Assembly: GCF_000304475.1 (NCBI RefSeq)
Contig: NC_018942.1
Coordinates: 1-64,000 of the forward strand
From: Kazachstania africana CBS 2517
Lineage: Eukaryota; Ascomycota; Saccharomycetes; Saccharomycetales; Saccharomycetaceae
Direction of reading: 5' to 3'
DNA: 64,000 nucleotides
The first letter of the stretch is position 1. Every line of letters starts with the position of its first letter. A program made the translations under genes and the position numbers. Positions 53,501 through 63,698 of the stretch are shown piece after piece. The notes under the pieces are model-generated. The model saw only the letters and a list, made by a program, of their open reading frames with translations, did not search any database and was not told the origin of the DNA.

Positions 53501-54561
53501 ACATGTGCAAGATTTCTATGTCAAATGGGTTTGAAACGACACAACCATCTGCTATTAACATGCTCACAGAATTAGCTGGTGACTACCTTTCAAATCTAAT
53601 CAAAACCGTGAAAACGCACAAAGAGACAAGCTCTTTGAATTCTAATACACCCAATGAGATCCTTGTAATATCATTGTTAGAAAACGGAATCAATAGACCA
53701 GACGACCTTTATGTCTACATGGAATCAGAATTTGAAAAGAAGACAAAGAAATTAACGGATATAAAATCGAAACTGGAGGGTTTTTTGAAAGACCTGTTGA
53801 GACCAACTTTGCAAGAGTTATCGGAGCGTAATTTTGAAGACGAAAGTCAAAGTTTCTTATCGGGTGACTTCGCCTCTGAATTGACTGGTGAAGATTTCTT
53901 TGGATTTAGAGAACTTGGGCTAGACAAAGAATTTGGCGTATTAAGCTCCTCCGTGCCTTTGCAATTATTGACTTCTCAATTCCAAGCCGTTGATGGCGAA
54001 ACTAAGGTTCAGGTTACGAAATTACAAAGAGAAGAATTCGACTCTGTGTCCTATTCTAGAATCAATAAAGAGGCCGTGGACGAACATAAGCTATTAAGTA
54101 CAATTGTCCCACTTTTCGAAAAAGCATACGAACGTTCCAAGAACTATACCTTGAAACCTCCTAAAGGAAGCACGGTGCCCGATGAAGCGACTCGAACAGA
54201 TGAACAAAATCCTGATTCAAGCGAATACGTTATATTAGAAGATGATTCAATGGTTTCGAAAGCGAAGGGTACAGCCAAAGTCAGGCTTCCGCCAACTGGT
54301 AAGATTGCTACAACTTATAAGAAAAGAGCTGTCGATACCGCATTCATATTACCAGAGGAAGACGTTTCACTACTCAATGAGGGGAAGCAAGATCTTTACT
54401 CTAACAATCAAGACAGCCCCCAGCCTGATATGCTGAATGGTTCACTAGTTCGTACAGCACCATCTGACATTAATTCTTTCAGCCTCGATGCCGGATTCAA
54501 CGATCTGCATAGCCCCGCCAATAATTCCTTCAGTCTGAGCCTTCCAAAATTAGATCAGTAG
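50593..54561 (+). CDS. SPT7: SAGA complex core subunit Spt7
   Basis: The 1322-residue product is close in length to S. cerevisiae Spt7 (1332). A bromodomain lies near residues 415-515 (LRNYTEHSTPFLNKV, then YHLIIKKSMDLNTVLKKL and WKNCLTYN), which binds acetyl-lysine. Acidic runs flank it, including 15 consecutive Glu. A histone-fold region lies near residues 980-1060 (MLTELAGDYLSNLI, then GINRPDDLYVYMESEF), by which Spt7 pairs with a SAGA subunit. The tail contains the part cleaved in the SLIK form in S. cerevisiae. The gene is in tandem with SEC18 as in the S. cerevisiae order. Confidence 0.95.
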   Translation: MFENIPIVNYQRTKPESLLKLTEKLFNDNIFELFLTPQQLIVLEAILSLPEYESKVKIWRELMNGNVILAVENVVERSQQSQEEIPETEKPEEEQEGNNEGDETSDANNNISEDFSELDLEDLKQHITNSSFVGNLSLKVRYVLWQYAIDADNDSERDANSEQTDILDYVLLETDDSKSEPLTDSVIDAEPMKGVFDHNEDDDYDDDDDEKEEEKSVLENSVDKDFSLKETVTYEMVENGRLLLCLRVSRETLTKLRNNNIDGIISNWNKIYHNFEYDKETMLKRLKLEENDELLETTKKRRQNSNANGSDGDESKVKVKEEHEGVKFDKTNEESQEPDNKKPRLDAKNALPSPAVDLGIANLSLKHLLASVQKERSKLNLSDFELKRLITDVRKNRSKWTSDDRIGQEELYEACEKVVLELRNYTEHSTPFLNKVSKREAPNYHLIIKKSMDLNTVLKKLKTFQYNSKQEFVDDIMLIWKNCLTYNSDPSHFLRAHAIAMQKRSLQLIPMIPNITIRTRSDVEKEFEELEKDKDYEEEEEEEEVAGSGRKGLNMGAHKPAQQHDNEKNGENDEVILDIDSNSDESKEDNNKEIVDENKQKMDESTTETKNDEDDKSRKGSQKKDMVAKTLPNGEEMPVDDKAIQGGLTSEEMTENVEEVEESEQEEEEEEEEEEEEEEEDMRDSQQYLAEKDDDKDDIEISLWKLLTAKARAEICIKRNEYFKDGQLNNLSEAYLKDPQKMNTFEKLFRDYKEQKELEIYRQKIEQQSIMKNGFAAAIKAENTTSNIIPNHQISNVFDNNNYLSSSIFEKESSDDVDFDNKVFLQEYETTNVFPEFNYRGCDSNLLAKEENAYVSRMLGQENDTFTKTESEYIKDRNKGLTPKMNNNIELIQQIRHICHKISLIRLLQNPSYTQNMKNPNLNNPNVMLRTHQYRYAKIDDSIDLDPISQFSKHDNKNSTRLISKIMHKNMCKISMSNGFETTQPSAINMLTELAGDYLSNLIKTVKTHKETSSLNSNTPNEILVISLLENGINRPDDLYVYMESEFEKKTKKLTDIKSKLEGFLKDLLRPTLQELSERNFEDESQSFLSGDFASELTGEDFFGFRELGLDKEFGVLSSSVPLQLLTSQFQAVDGETKVQVTKLQREEFDSVSYSRINKEAVDEHKLLSTIVPLFEKAYERSKNYTLKPPKGSTVPDEATRTDEQNPDSSEYVILEDDSMVSKAKGTAKVRLPPTGKIATTYKKRAVDTAFILPEEDVSLLNEGKQDLYSNNQDSPQPDMLNGSLVRTAPSDINSFSLDAGFNDLHSPANNSFSLSLPKLDQ
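52588..52632 (+). repeat. GAA microsatellite, 15 units, inside SPT7
   Basis: Fifteen uninterrupted GAA codons encode polyglutamate. Pure codon repetition, in place of mixed GAA and GAG, points to slippage, so length may vary between strains. Confidence 0.95.
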
Positions 54562-54828
54562 TATATTTTCATTTCTGTTTGGTGAGCGTATATCCCGTTA
54601 TATATAGACATACATAAATATTATTGTAACCATTATTATAAGCTAGCATCTCTTATGTTGAACGCAAAAGAACTTCATTATCCAAGGCTTAGGCGCGACC
54701 GCAGGGTAACGGACATTTCATCGAAAATCCTGTAACCTCAACTGAAAAATATGTAATACTCGACTATTTAACTACGTATTATTAAGTGACGCTATTGCTC
54801 AAGACACTGTCATTTCAACAAGATCAGT

Positions 54829-57111
54829 ATGGACAAGTTCAAATTGCCCTCATTTACTAAACCCACTCATAACATCGCTCCTCCGGATATGAGCAATGTG
54901 GACCAACGACCACGTCATTTACATGTCACAAATTGTCCAAACAATACATATGCCCTCGCCAATGTTGCAGCAGTATCCCCAAAAGATTTTCCAAATAACA
55001 TTTATGTTATAGTAGACAACTTATTTGTATTTACTACAAAACATTCTAATGATATTCCTCCCGGATCTGTTGGGTTCAATGGAAATCAACGCACATGGGG
55101 TGGTTGGTCTTTAAATCAAGAAGTTCAATGTAGGGCTTTTGATATGCTAAAGTATTCCGGAAAGCAATCTTATTTGGGCTCAGTAGATATTGAGATTTCT
55201 TTTAGATCAAGAGGAAAAGCTGTAACTACACCTTTTGATCAAGATCAATTGGCAACCCACTTCATCAAAAATTATGAGTCGCAAATATTCTCACCAACCC
55301 AGTATCTTATCATGGAATTCAAAGGACATTTTTTTGATTTGAAGGTGAGAAACTTACAAGCAATTGACTTAGCTGATATTGAACCTACTAATAAAGTAGC
55401 CACAGGCATTGAAGCAAAAGGTATTTTAACCAAGCAAACGCAGCTCAACTTTTTCAAAGGAAGAGATGGTCTAGTTAACCTAACTTCTAGTAACTCTTTA
55501 AGACCAAGGTCAGATGCTGTTATTAGAGCGGACTTTAAGTTTGAAGATTTAGGTGTCGGTGGTTTAGATAAAGAGTTTACGAAGATTTTTAGGAGAGCTT
55601 TTGCAAGTAGAATTTTTCCACCATCAGTGATCGAAAAGCTAGGTATATCTCATGTCAAAGGTCTATTATTGTTTGGACCACCAGGTACTGGTAAAACTTT
55701 AATTGCCAGGAAAATTGGTAACATGCTGAATGCAAAGGAACCAAAAATCGTAAACGGTCCTGAAATATTAAGTAAATATGTCGGGTCATCTGAAGAAAAT
55801 ATTCGTAACCTGTTCAAGGATGCTGAAGCTGAATATAGAGCAAAAGGAGAAGACTCTTCCTTACACATCATCATCTTCGATGAATTGGATTCTGTTTTCA
55901 AACAAAGAGGGTCCAGAGGTGATGGAACTGGTGTAGGAGACAATGTTGTCAACCAATTATTAGCTAAGATGGACGGTGTTGACCAACTAAATAATATTCT
56001 GGTTATTGGTATGACTAATCGTAAGGATTTGATCGATAATGCCTTATTACGTCCTGGTAGATTTGAAGTCCAAGTTGAAATACACTTGCCAGATGAAGCT
56101 GGTAGATTACAAATTTTTGAAATTCAGACTAGAAAAATGAGAGAAAATGACATGATGGATGCTGATGTTGATCTAGCCGAGTTAGCTGCACTATCCAAAA
56201 ACTTTTCAGGTGCTGAAATCGAAGGTTTAGTTAAAAGTGCAAGTTCATTCGCTATAAATAAAACGGTCAATATTGGTAAGGGTCAAACAAAACTAAATCA
56301 AAAAGATATTGCGAAGTTGAAAGTTACTAGAAATGATTTTTTGAATGCTTTAACAGAAGTAACACCTGCCTTTGGTATAAATGAGGAGGATCTGAAAACG
56401 TGTGTCGAGGGTGGTATGATTTTATATTCTGATAGAATCAATGCTATCTTGAAAAACGGTGAAAGGTACGTTCGCCAAGTTCGTCAAAGTGAAAAATCAA
56501 GGTTGGTTTCGTTGTTATTCCATGGCCCTCCCGGTTCGGGTAAAACTGCACTTGCAGCTGCTATTGCTCTAAAGTCTGAATTCCCATTTATCAGACTTAT
56601 ATCACCAAATGAACTTACTGGTATGTCAGAAAGTGCAAAAATAGCTTACATTGACAATACTTTCAGAGATGCTTATAAATCGCCACTAAACATTTTGGTT
56701 ATTGATTCACTTGAAACACTTGTTGATTGGGTACCAATTGGCCCTAGATTTTCCAACAATATCCTCCAAGTTTTGAAAGTTGCTTTAAAATATAAACCGC
56801 CAGAAGGTCGTCGTCTCTTAATTATGACAACAACTTCTGCGTACTCGGTCTTAAAACAAATGGATATATTGAGTTGTTTTGATAATGAGATAGCAGTTCC
56901 TAACATGACCAATTTGGATGAATTTAATAATGTTATGATGGATACCGGCTTCCTAGATGATGCCGATAGAGTTAGAGTTATAAATAAGTTAGCCGAAACA
57001 GCCCCACGCATGAACATTGGCATTAAGAAAGCGCTCACGAATATTGAAACAGCAAGACATGATGATGATCCAATAAATGAAATCGTTGAATTAATGACAC
57101 AGGCCGTGTGA
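54829..57111 (+). CDS. SEC18: AAA+ ATPase NSF/Sec18
   Basis: The 760-residue product (758 in S. cerevisiae) disassembles SNARE complexes after membrane fusion. An N domain of about 220 residues is followed by the active D1 ring with GPPGTGKT near residue 282, IIFDELDSVF near 350 and TNRKDLIDNALLRPGR as the second region of homology. The D2 ring has GPPGSGKT near residue 566, with LVIDSLETLV at the Walker B place, where glutamate is replaced, as usual in the hexamer-holding D2 domain. It lies 267 bases after SPT7 on the same strand. Confidence 0.97.
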   Translation: MDKFKLPSFTKPTHNIAPPDMSNVDQRPRHLHVTNCPNNTYALANVAAVSPKDFPNNIYVIVDNLFVFTTKHSNDIPPGSVGFNGNQRTWGGWSLNQEVQCRAFDMLKYSGKQSYLGSVDIEISFRSRGKAVTTPFDQDQLATHFIKNYESQIFSPTQYLIMEFKGHFFDLKVRNLQAIDLADIEPTNKVATGIEAKGILTKQTQLNFFKGRDGLVNLTSSNSLRPRSDAVIRADFKFEDLGVGGLDKEFTKIFRRAFASRIFPPSVIEKLGISHVKGLLLFGPPGTGKTLIARKIGNMLNAKEPKIVNGPEILSKYVGSSEENIRNLFKDAEAEYRAKGEDSSLHIIIFDELDSVFKQRGSRGDGTGVGDNVVNQLLAKMDGVDQLNNILVIGMTNRKDLIDNALLRPGRFEVQVEIHLPDEAGRLQIFEIQTRKMRENDMMDADVDLAELAALSKNFSGAEIEGLVKSASSFAINKTVNIGKGQTKLNQKDIAKLKVTRNDFLNALTEVTPAFGINEEDLKTCVEGGMILYSDRINAILKNGERYVRQVRQSEKSRLVSLLFHGPPGSGKTALAAAIALKSEFPFIRLISPNELTGMSESAKIAYIDNTFRDAYKSPLNILVIDSLETLVDWVPIGPRFSNNILQVLKVALKYKPPEGRRLLIMTTTSAYSVLKQMDILSCFDNEIAVPNMTNLDEFNNVMMDTGFLDDADRVRVINKLAETAPRMNIGIKKALTNIETARHDDDPINEIVELMTQAV

Positions 57112-57366
57112 TAAAAGCCTTGGGTATAACCATTTTTTGTACTCACAATCATATATACTAAATTAATAAATACTCGTCTTCAACAGCGAAAAAATTTTTC
57201 TGCCTTCTAATGTGGTAGCCTTGGCCTATCCAAACAGTAGTTATTGGCTTGAACCATGAGCATGTTTGGTGATTCTGCCTCGCCTGCTTTACTTACATTC
57301 TCCTCCTCCCATTAACGCTAGAATGGTCGGAAAGCTAGGGCTATGGGCTAGTTATAGCCAAAAGAG

Positions 57367-57374
57367 TCACGTGA
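57367..57374 (+). promoter_or_regulatory. CACGTG (Cbf1/Pho4-type) site before TIF32
   Basis: TCACGTGA lies about 150 bases before the TIF32 ATG. It fits an E-box bound by Cbf1 or Pho4. A centromere CDEI was considered and rejected because no CDEIII follows. Confidence 0.5.
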
Positions 57375-57410
57375 TAAAAATAAGAAAGTTCGGGTAAATT
57401 AATTCTCTGC

Positions 57411-57423
57411 TGAAAATTTTTCA
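57411..57423 (+). promoter_or_regulatory. RRPE-like motif before TIF32
   Basis: TGAAAATTTTTCA is directly followed by TCGATG. It lies about 100 bases before the ATG and would link TIF32 to growth-regulated ribosome genes. Confidence 0.55.
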
Positions 57424-57522
57424 TCGATGGCTTACTCGTTATAGATATACATTTTTCATTACCTGATTACTATGGTATAATAGAACTCTGGTAGCTTGAA
57501 GGAATAAACTGAATACTAACAA

Positions 57523-60500
57523 ATGGCACCTCCTGTTTTACGTCCAGAGAATGCTCTTAAGAGAGCTGAAGAATTAATTTCTGTTGGAGAAGAACAAGCT
57601 GCTTTGCAATCGTTATATGATTTTATAACCGCTAGAAGAATTCGTTGGGCTCAACCATCTCTTGTCGAACCTATTGTTTTTAAATTTCTAGAGTTGGGTG
57701 TCCAGTTAAAGAGAGGTAGATTAATTAAAGATGGTTTACATCAATACAAAAAGCTCGTTCAAGGCTCTACTGAAGGTTTGGTTTCTGTCGGTGCAGTTGC
57801 CCGTAAGTTTATCGATCTGGTCGAAACAAAAATGGCTTCTGAACAGGCCAAAGAAGATGAAAGAGAGGATGAAGATGAAGATCTAGAAGGGGGTGTTACC
57901 CCAGAAAATCTTTTAACTTCTGTATATGAACAAGATCAATCTGTCGGTGGTTTCAATGATGAAGCAATTACCTCATGGATGAGATTCAGTTGGGAATCCT
58001 ACCGTTCTGTGTTAGACTTACTACGTAACAATTCTCAATTAGAAATCACCTATTCTGGTGTTGTTACCAGATCCATGCTTTTCTGTTTGAACCATAACCG
58101 TAAAAATGAATTCAAGAGATTAGCAGATGTGCTACGTCAACATTTAGATGCTGCTAATTATCAACAAAGCAAGTATGCCACCAACGTTGTTGATTTGAGT
58201 GATGCTGCAACTCTAAAACGTTACTTAGACCAACGTTTCCAATTAGTCAATGTCTCTGTTAAGTTAGAACTATGGCATGAAGCTTTTAGAGCAGTTGAAG
58301 ATGTTTACCATTTAATGAAAATGTCTAAAAGTGCACCAAAAATGTCAACTTTGGCCACATATTACGAAAACTTAGCTAAGGTTTTCTTCGTTTCCAATGA
58401 TCAATTATTACATACCATTGCCTACAAAAAGTTTTACAAGTTATACTTAACCAACCCAAAGGCTGATGAAGAGCAATTCAAAGAATATGCATCAAGAATC
58501 TTCTTGTCTGCTTTATCTATTAAGTTAGATTACTTACCACTTGTTGGGTATGATCCTCAATTACGTTTATACCGTTTGCTAAACTTGGAATCTAAACCAA
58601 CCAGAAAAGAAGTTATTGACTCCTTATTAGAAGATGAAATGTTTTTTATGGTTGACGAAGAAATCAAGCAATTGTACGAATTAGTTGAAAACAATTTTGA
58701 TGTCTCCGCTATAAAGGATCAATTAACAGTCTTGTTACCAAAACTACTTTCTAAACCATACTTCCAACCTTACTTAGAATCCGTCAGAGATGTTATTGTG
58801 AGAAGGTTATTGCTCAAGGCTTCTGCCCAATACACTTCTGTTTCATTCGAAGATCTGTTCAGCTTCCTCAGTCTACCTGAACCAATGAAAATTTCTAACT
58901 GGGATATTGAAAAGGCCTTACTACAAGCTGCTGTAGAAGATTACGTTTCTTTTTCTATCGACCATGACTCAAAAACTGTTACCTTCGTCAAAGATCCATT
59001 TGAAGCTTTCGTTGGTGCAGCTCCAGTTGTTGATGAGGAAGAACAAGAAGAAGAACAGCAGCGTGAAGACAATTTGGAAGTTGAGGATGAACTTGATGCT
59101 ATTGATGGTGAAGAAAATGAAGAAGCACAAGTTGAACCTGAAATTATTGTTACTCGTAACTATTACATCCGTAACAAGTTGTCAGAATTATCTAAATTCT
59201 TGAGTGAGGTCGAATCATACTCCGAATCCTCTTATATGGAAAAGATTAAATTAGCCCGTGAGAACTTGATTCAACAAAACAAGGACGCCATTGAAAGAGC
59301 CAAGAAAGCTGCCGAAGAACGTACCAAGAAGTCCTTAGAACAAAAACAAAGATACATGGCTGACGCAGCTCTACAAGCTCAACAGGATGGTGAATTAAAG
59401 CAACAACGTATCATGGAAGAAAAGGCCGCAATTGAAGCTAAACTTGCGGAGGATGCTCGTCGTCGTTTAGTAGAAAAGAAGAAACGTGAATTACAAGAAT
59501 TGAAAGATAAGGAGGCAAAGAGATTCATTGCTGAAGTTAATGAAAAGGGTCATGTTTACATTGATCCAACTGAAGCTGCCAAGTCTGACCTCAAGGACTT
59601 AACCCAACTAGTTGTTAAACAACTTTCTAAGGATAAAGACGAATTAGAAGAGAAAATTAATTTTGCATTGAAGAGGCTTGACCACAATGAAAGGGCCTTA
59701 AGAAAGGTTGAATTACCATTGCTCCAAAAGGAAGCAAGTGCGTTGAGGGATATTGATCTAAAGAAGTATGAAACTATGAAGTCCAAGATTATTGAGACCG
59801 CTAGAGCTGAACATGAAGCCAAATTAGCTGAGCATTCTCGTCTGCTAAGCGTCTACGGGGACTACAAGAACATAAAGCAGCGTTTACTTGAAGCACACAA
59901 TGTGAAGTTTGCTGAAGCTCGTAAGGAAATGTCTGCTAAATTAGAAGCTGCTAAACAAGCAAGAATCACAGAAGTTCGCCAAAAGCGTTACGAGGAAGCT
60001 GTTGCTAAACAGAGACAAGAGGTTGCTGCTGCTGAAAGACAAAAGCGTGCCAAGGAACAAGAAGAAATCTTACGCAAGCAAAGAGAAGTTGAAGAAGCAT
60101 TGGAAAGAAAGGCTGCCACCAGTAAAACTGCTACACGTGTACCAGCAACCACTCCAGTTGTTCAAAAGAGTCAAGCTGATTTAGATGAAGTCGCTCGTAA
60201 ACAAAGAGAAGTTGAAGAAGCCTTAGAAAGAAAGACTGCCTCCGCACCAAAGAGAAGTGGTTACATCCCACCAAGTCAAAGAGCTTCTATGCAAAAGAGT
60301 CAGTCTGAATTAGATGACATTGCTCGTAAGCAAAGAGAAGTTGAAGAAGCTTTGGAAAGAAAGGTATCTGCATCTAAGGCTATGCCACGTGCTATGCCAT
60401 CAGTTGCTCAAAAAAGCCAAGCCGATTTAGATGAAATTGCTCGTAAACAAAGAGAAGTTGAAGAGGCTTTAGAAAAGAAAACGGCTCCAGCTCCAAAAAG

Positions 60501-60540
60501 AACGGGTTACATTCCACCAAGTCAAAGAAGAAGACAATAG
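57523..60540 (+). CDS. TIF32: Translation initiation factor eIF3a
   Basis: The 1005-residue product is the scaffold of eIF3 and guides mRNA recruitment to the 40S subunit. It begins [19 protein letters not shown], as in S. cerevisiae Rpg1/Tif32 (964). A helical TPR/PCI-type body covers about residues 1-490, with the PCI end at [11 protein letters not shown]. An acidic linker follows, then a long charged coiled coil from residue 560 that binds the 40S and eIF3b. The last 155 residues hold four copies of [13 protein letters not shown] joined by Pro/Ser-rich linkers with GYIPPSQR. This repeat block accounts for most of the extra length. Very regular codon use suggests high expression. Confidence 0.96.
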   Translation: MAPPVLRPENALKRAEELISVGEEQAALQSLYDFITARRIRWAQPSLVEPIVFKFLELGVQLKRGRLIKDGLHQYKKLVQGSTEGLVSVGAVARKFIDLVETKMASEQAKEDEREDEDEDLEGGVTPENLLTSVYEQDQSVGGFNDEAITSWMRFSWESYRSVLDLLRNNSQLEITYSGVVTRSMLFCLNHNRKNEFKRLADVLRQHLDAANYQQSKYATNVVDLSDAATLKRYLDQRFQLVNVSVKLELWHEAFRAVEDVYHLMKMSKSAPKMSTLATYYENLAKVFFVSNDQLLHTIAYKKFYKLYLTNPKADEEQFKEYASRIFLSALSIKLDYLPLVGYDPQLRLYRLLNLESKPTRKEVIDSLLEDEMFFMVDEEIKQLYELVENNFDVSAIKDQLTVLLPKLLSKPYFQPYLESVRDVIVRRLLLKASAQYTSVSFEDLFSFLSLPEPMKISNWDIEKALLQAAVEDYVSFSIDHDSKTVTFVKDPFEAFVGAAPVVDEEEQEEEQQREDNLEVEDELDAIDGEENEEAQVEPEIIVTRNYYIRNKLSELSKFLSEVESYSESSYMEKIKLARENLIQQNKDAIERAKKAAEERTKKSLEQKQRYMADAALQAQQDGELKQQRIMEEKAAIEAKLAEDARRRLVEKKKRELQELKDKEAKRFIAEVNEKGHVYIDPTEAAKSDLKDLTQLVVKQLSKDKDELEEKINFALKRLDHNERALRKVELPLLQKEASALRDIDLKKYETMKSKIIETARAEHEAKLAEHSRLLSVYGDYKNIKQRLLEAHNVKFAEARKEMSAKLEAAKQARITEVRQKRYEEAVAKQRQEVAAAERQKRAKEQEEILRKQREVEEALERKAATSKTATRVPATTPVVQKSQADLDEVARKQREVEEALERKTASAPKRSGYIPPSQRASMQKSQSELDDIARKQREVEEALERKVSASKAMPRAMPSVAQKSQADLDEIARKQREVEEALEKKTAPAPKRTGYIPPSQRRRQ
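60073..60480 (+). repeat. Four-copy in-gene repeat at the TIF32 C-terminus
   Basis: A 39-base core encoding [13 protein letters not shown] (or EKK) starts at 60073, 60196, 60325 and 60442. Spacings are 123, 129 and 117 bases. Three of the four are preceded by [12 protein letters not shown] words, and two linkers contain GYIPPSQR. Confidence 0.9.
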
Positions 60541-60813
60541 AGAGCTCGCTAAGTACGTTGTGGCCTGAAATTGCCACATATTGTGTATAGTTATATAGAT
60601 AATTCAGTTAATAAACATGTCGTATCCACGTAAATAATTCAGATTTGGAATAATCTTAAAATAATTAAACATCTCTAAAACAATATGTAAAATGAGAAAA
60701 AACTACACAAAATAAAAACTAAAACGTTTGGTTATATTATTATTACAATAATGAAGGTAAGAAGAAACAATAAAAAAATATGTTAAAGCAGGTTGTACGC
60801 CTACCAAACTTAC

Positions 60814-62346
60814 TTACAATAGTAAAGCGGCAACAGCAGGAAAGGCGCCCATGAAGGAAGATGGAGCAAAGTTACCAGCAGCAGCACCAGATGACTTAGA
60901 GGAGGAAGAAGTTGAACCGGAGGTAGCAGTGGCAGATCCAGAGGTAGAAGCAGCCTTCTTAGTAGCACTAGAAGCCTTAGAGGAGGTAGAAGTAGCTGCC
61001 GTACAGGTATATTCGTCACCTTGGATGTTACCTTTACTGTGTAATTTGTTCATAGCACTACAGGAATAGTTAGATGCAGTAGTTTCGATGTCAGCAGCAC
61101 CTTTGACCAAATTTAAGGATGATAAATCCAATTCACTGAAGCTACCGATAATTTCCATTGCACCATCGACTTCAGTCAAGCTTTCGAAACCATCAATGAT
61201 TTTTAAATCAGTGTTGTTAGCAATGACGAAACCACCACCAACTTTGGTTAAGTTATTAAAGGACAAAGAGGTTAGGCCATCGTTATATTGAATGGAGAAA
61301 GTTTTACCAACGGTTTTTAGGCCACTAGCAGTTAGATTAGCGAAAGTGTTGTTGATACATTCGAAAGAAGAGTTGATGTATTGTAAATTAGAGAAACTGG
61401 CACTATCGACAGCACTTAAAGTAACGTTGTTAGCCCAGATCAAATCGTCTAAGGAAACAACGGAGGAAGCACCGTTGAAAGAATAGGTCAAAGCGTCAGA
61501 GACAGTTTCTAAGGAAGAATCAAATGAAACTAAGTATTTGTTGTTGTTAATATCGATAGAACCAACGGAGGTTAAACCAGTGAAACTGTCAAGAGAAGTT
61601 AATGAAGTGTCGGAAATAAGGACGGTGTCGACAGAGGTTAATAAGCCGGCCTCGAAAGCTTCAATAGCTGGTAAAGTGACTAATTCGATGGTGTCTACAG
61701 ATTCTAATTGGCCAAAAGTGGCTTGTGTTAAAATGGTTAGACCTTCTAAAGTTAAAGTACCAGTAACGGTTTTCAAATCAGCAGAAAAAGTAGTCAAACC
61801 GGTGGCGTTTTTGATGGTGAAAGAACCGTCAATTGTTTCAACATTAGCTAAGGAAGCACCACCTAAGTCACCAGAGATAGTTAAGTCACCGACTAAAGTT
61901 TTACAGCTGGCATATTGGTCCAAATCAGTTTGAGCAGTAGCAGTAGCAGAAACACTACAAGAGGATGGGACACTAGCAGAACTGGCCTTGGTAGTGGTAG
62001 TCTTACTGGTAGAAGAACTGGTTTTAGTAGTGGTGGTCTTGCTACTAGAAGAGCTAGATTTTTTAGAGGCTATGAAATAATTTTTGTTAGTATTGCAATG
62101 CTCGATAAAAAAAACAATATTTGCATCTTATGGCCCTATATTCCTCAGCGAGATCAAAAAAAAAAATCTTAATTCTCTTTTCGGATGCTTCTGAAAAAGT
62201 CTGTCTCTAGAAGGAGAAAGAAAATCTTTCTCTCGAAGTGAGGTACCAAAGTAAAGTTATGTTTTCGTAAAGATAAAATAACACATACCTGCTAAAACAG
62301 TAGAGCTTAATAAAGCGGCTTGTAACAAAGTGGATTTGATTTGCAT
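60814..62346 (-). CDS. ECM33: GPI-anchored cell-wall integrity protein Ecm33
   Basis: The spliced product has 437 residues. Exon 1 (62289-62346) gives the signal peptide MQIKSTLLQAALLSSTVLA; exon 2 (60814-62069) follows after a phase-1 intron. The body is a receptor-L/leucine-rich-like fold with repeated LTSVDTV- and LTKVGGGF-type words and paired cysteines, close to S. cerevisiae Ecm33 (CSVSATATAQTDLDQYASC near the start). A Ser/Thr-rich stretch and hydrophobic tail (FPAVAALLL) mark GPI anchoring. Between signal and body lies an extra stretch of about 28 Ser, Thr and Lys residues not remembered from S. cerevisiae. It is convergent with TIF32. Confidence 0.95.
62070..62288 (-). other. ECM33 intron, 219 nt
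   Basis: On the minus strand the donor is GTATGT at 62288, the branch site TACTAAC at 62092-62086 and the acceptor TAG ends at 62070. Exon 1 is 58 bases, the same phase and place as the ECM33 intron known in S. cerevisiae. Splicing joins the signal peptide frame to the body. Confidence 0.95.
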
Positions 62347-63698
62347 TTTATAAAGGTTTTATTGGAGTGTACAAAAATTGTTCCTTGATGAAATAATAAT
62401 TGTTTGGACTGGTTTTAAGAAACGAGTGATTCGGTGATCTTTTGTACTTAGATTAATGGAAAACGGTTAACACAAGAATGGTAGTATACTGTTTTAATTT
62501 CTTCCTTTGAAATAGAATATAAAAGCCCTCGTTACACCTATGATAGACAAAGGATACATTTCAAAAAGAGGAAGACATAGACTCAAGATCGGTTGAAAAC
62601 AATTTTCAGTTTATATAGTACCGTCGATTATGAGGCTATCTGGAAAATTTTTCTTGCTTAGAAAGCGAGTGAAGGATGCGAAGAAAAGGTGGAACTCCAT
62701 CGAGGAAAAAAGCGCTCTTATTTTTTTTACTGCGTCTTCGTCTTTTTTGTTGTCATTGCTCGTACCTTTCGGAAGTGTTCTTTCCCGTTATTGTGATTAG
62801 CGTGCCTTCCTTTTGTTCCAGAAGGAATCGTTGTGGTGGGAAGGAAAATGCGAGAAAACGACGCGGGTTGTTTTCCTGTGAAGGAAAACCTTCTTGATCA
62901 ATTTGGAAAGACTCAAGTTCTTCTCTTTCCGCTGAATGTAAAGGTCGACTGACGGCTGGTGGGCATGGTAGTATTGGATAGTCGCCTCAAGGTGTCATTT
63001 TTGCCACTTTTAGGGAAGGAACTTCGCGTTTTCCATAACTTAAATGCATCACTTTCCTCTTTTGTAGAGGACAATTAGTCGCGATTCCATATGCAGAGAT
63101 CCTAACTTTGCGAGAGTGCCAAGACGCATGTAAGTAGTAAACATTCTGGCACAGAAGTGGGAGCCAAGTCGGCACGCGTTTAGGATGGTGGAGAGGAAAA
63201 GGAAGGCGCTAAGATTCGTGCTTACATTTTTCTTGTAGAGCCAAACTGGTAAACAAGTTGAAAGTAATTTAGTCATAATAGATACCTTTCCCTTTTTCTC
63301 CCTCAATAGGTCAAACTATAAGTATCATGATTTCTTGGGGACATATTTACGGAACTCTATAACATATACACATCTGGTGCTGTACCACTCTGGACCTTTG
63401 TTTCTAGTTTTATCCGTGAACTTACTGCTCCTGTTATCGCATCTTGTAATACACAAGGGCATATTAAAATGCTCTAAAAAGAACCTCATCCAAAAGCTCG
63501 AACTCCAAGATAGGCATCACCTGAAGATCACCAACTAAAATACACCTCTTGTCATTTCACATAAATGTCAGAAAAGTACACCCACACACACTATATAGCA
63601 TCTTCTTAAGAAAAGAAGTGATTTATAACGTGGTGGATTTTCTGTTTTGGAATTGACAATGACGATCGATCACAGAAAAAGATAGCTACATACATAGG
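62347..63698. other. Divergent promoter region, ECM33 and SLM4
   Basis: About 1.35 kb separate two divergent genes. The stretch 62.7-63.2 kb is richer in GC but its frames are short and unrecognised. An eight-codon upstream frame just before SLM4 is listed separately. Confidence 0.55.
63659..63685 (+). other. Short upstream reading frame before SLM4
   Basis: ATG at 63659 opens eight codons and closes with TAG at 63683-63685, 13 bases before the SLM4 ATG. If transcription starts upstream of it, ribosomes would meet this frame first and lower SLM4 translation. Confidence 0.35.

Larger units (their letters stand above)
57112..57522. other. SEC18 3' end and TIF32 promoter
   Basis: This 411-base tandem spacer carries two motifs listed separately and no gene. 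Confidence 0.6.

Noticed and set aside
57367..57374. Centromere CDEI candidate
   Set aside because: No 80-base AT-rich CDEII with a CDEIII core follows on either side; a promoter E-box is simpler.
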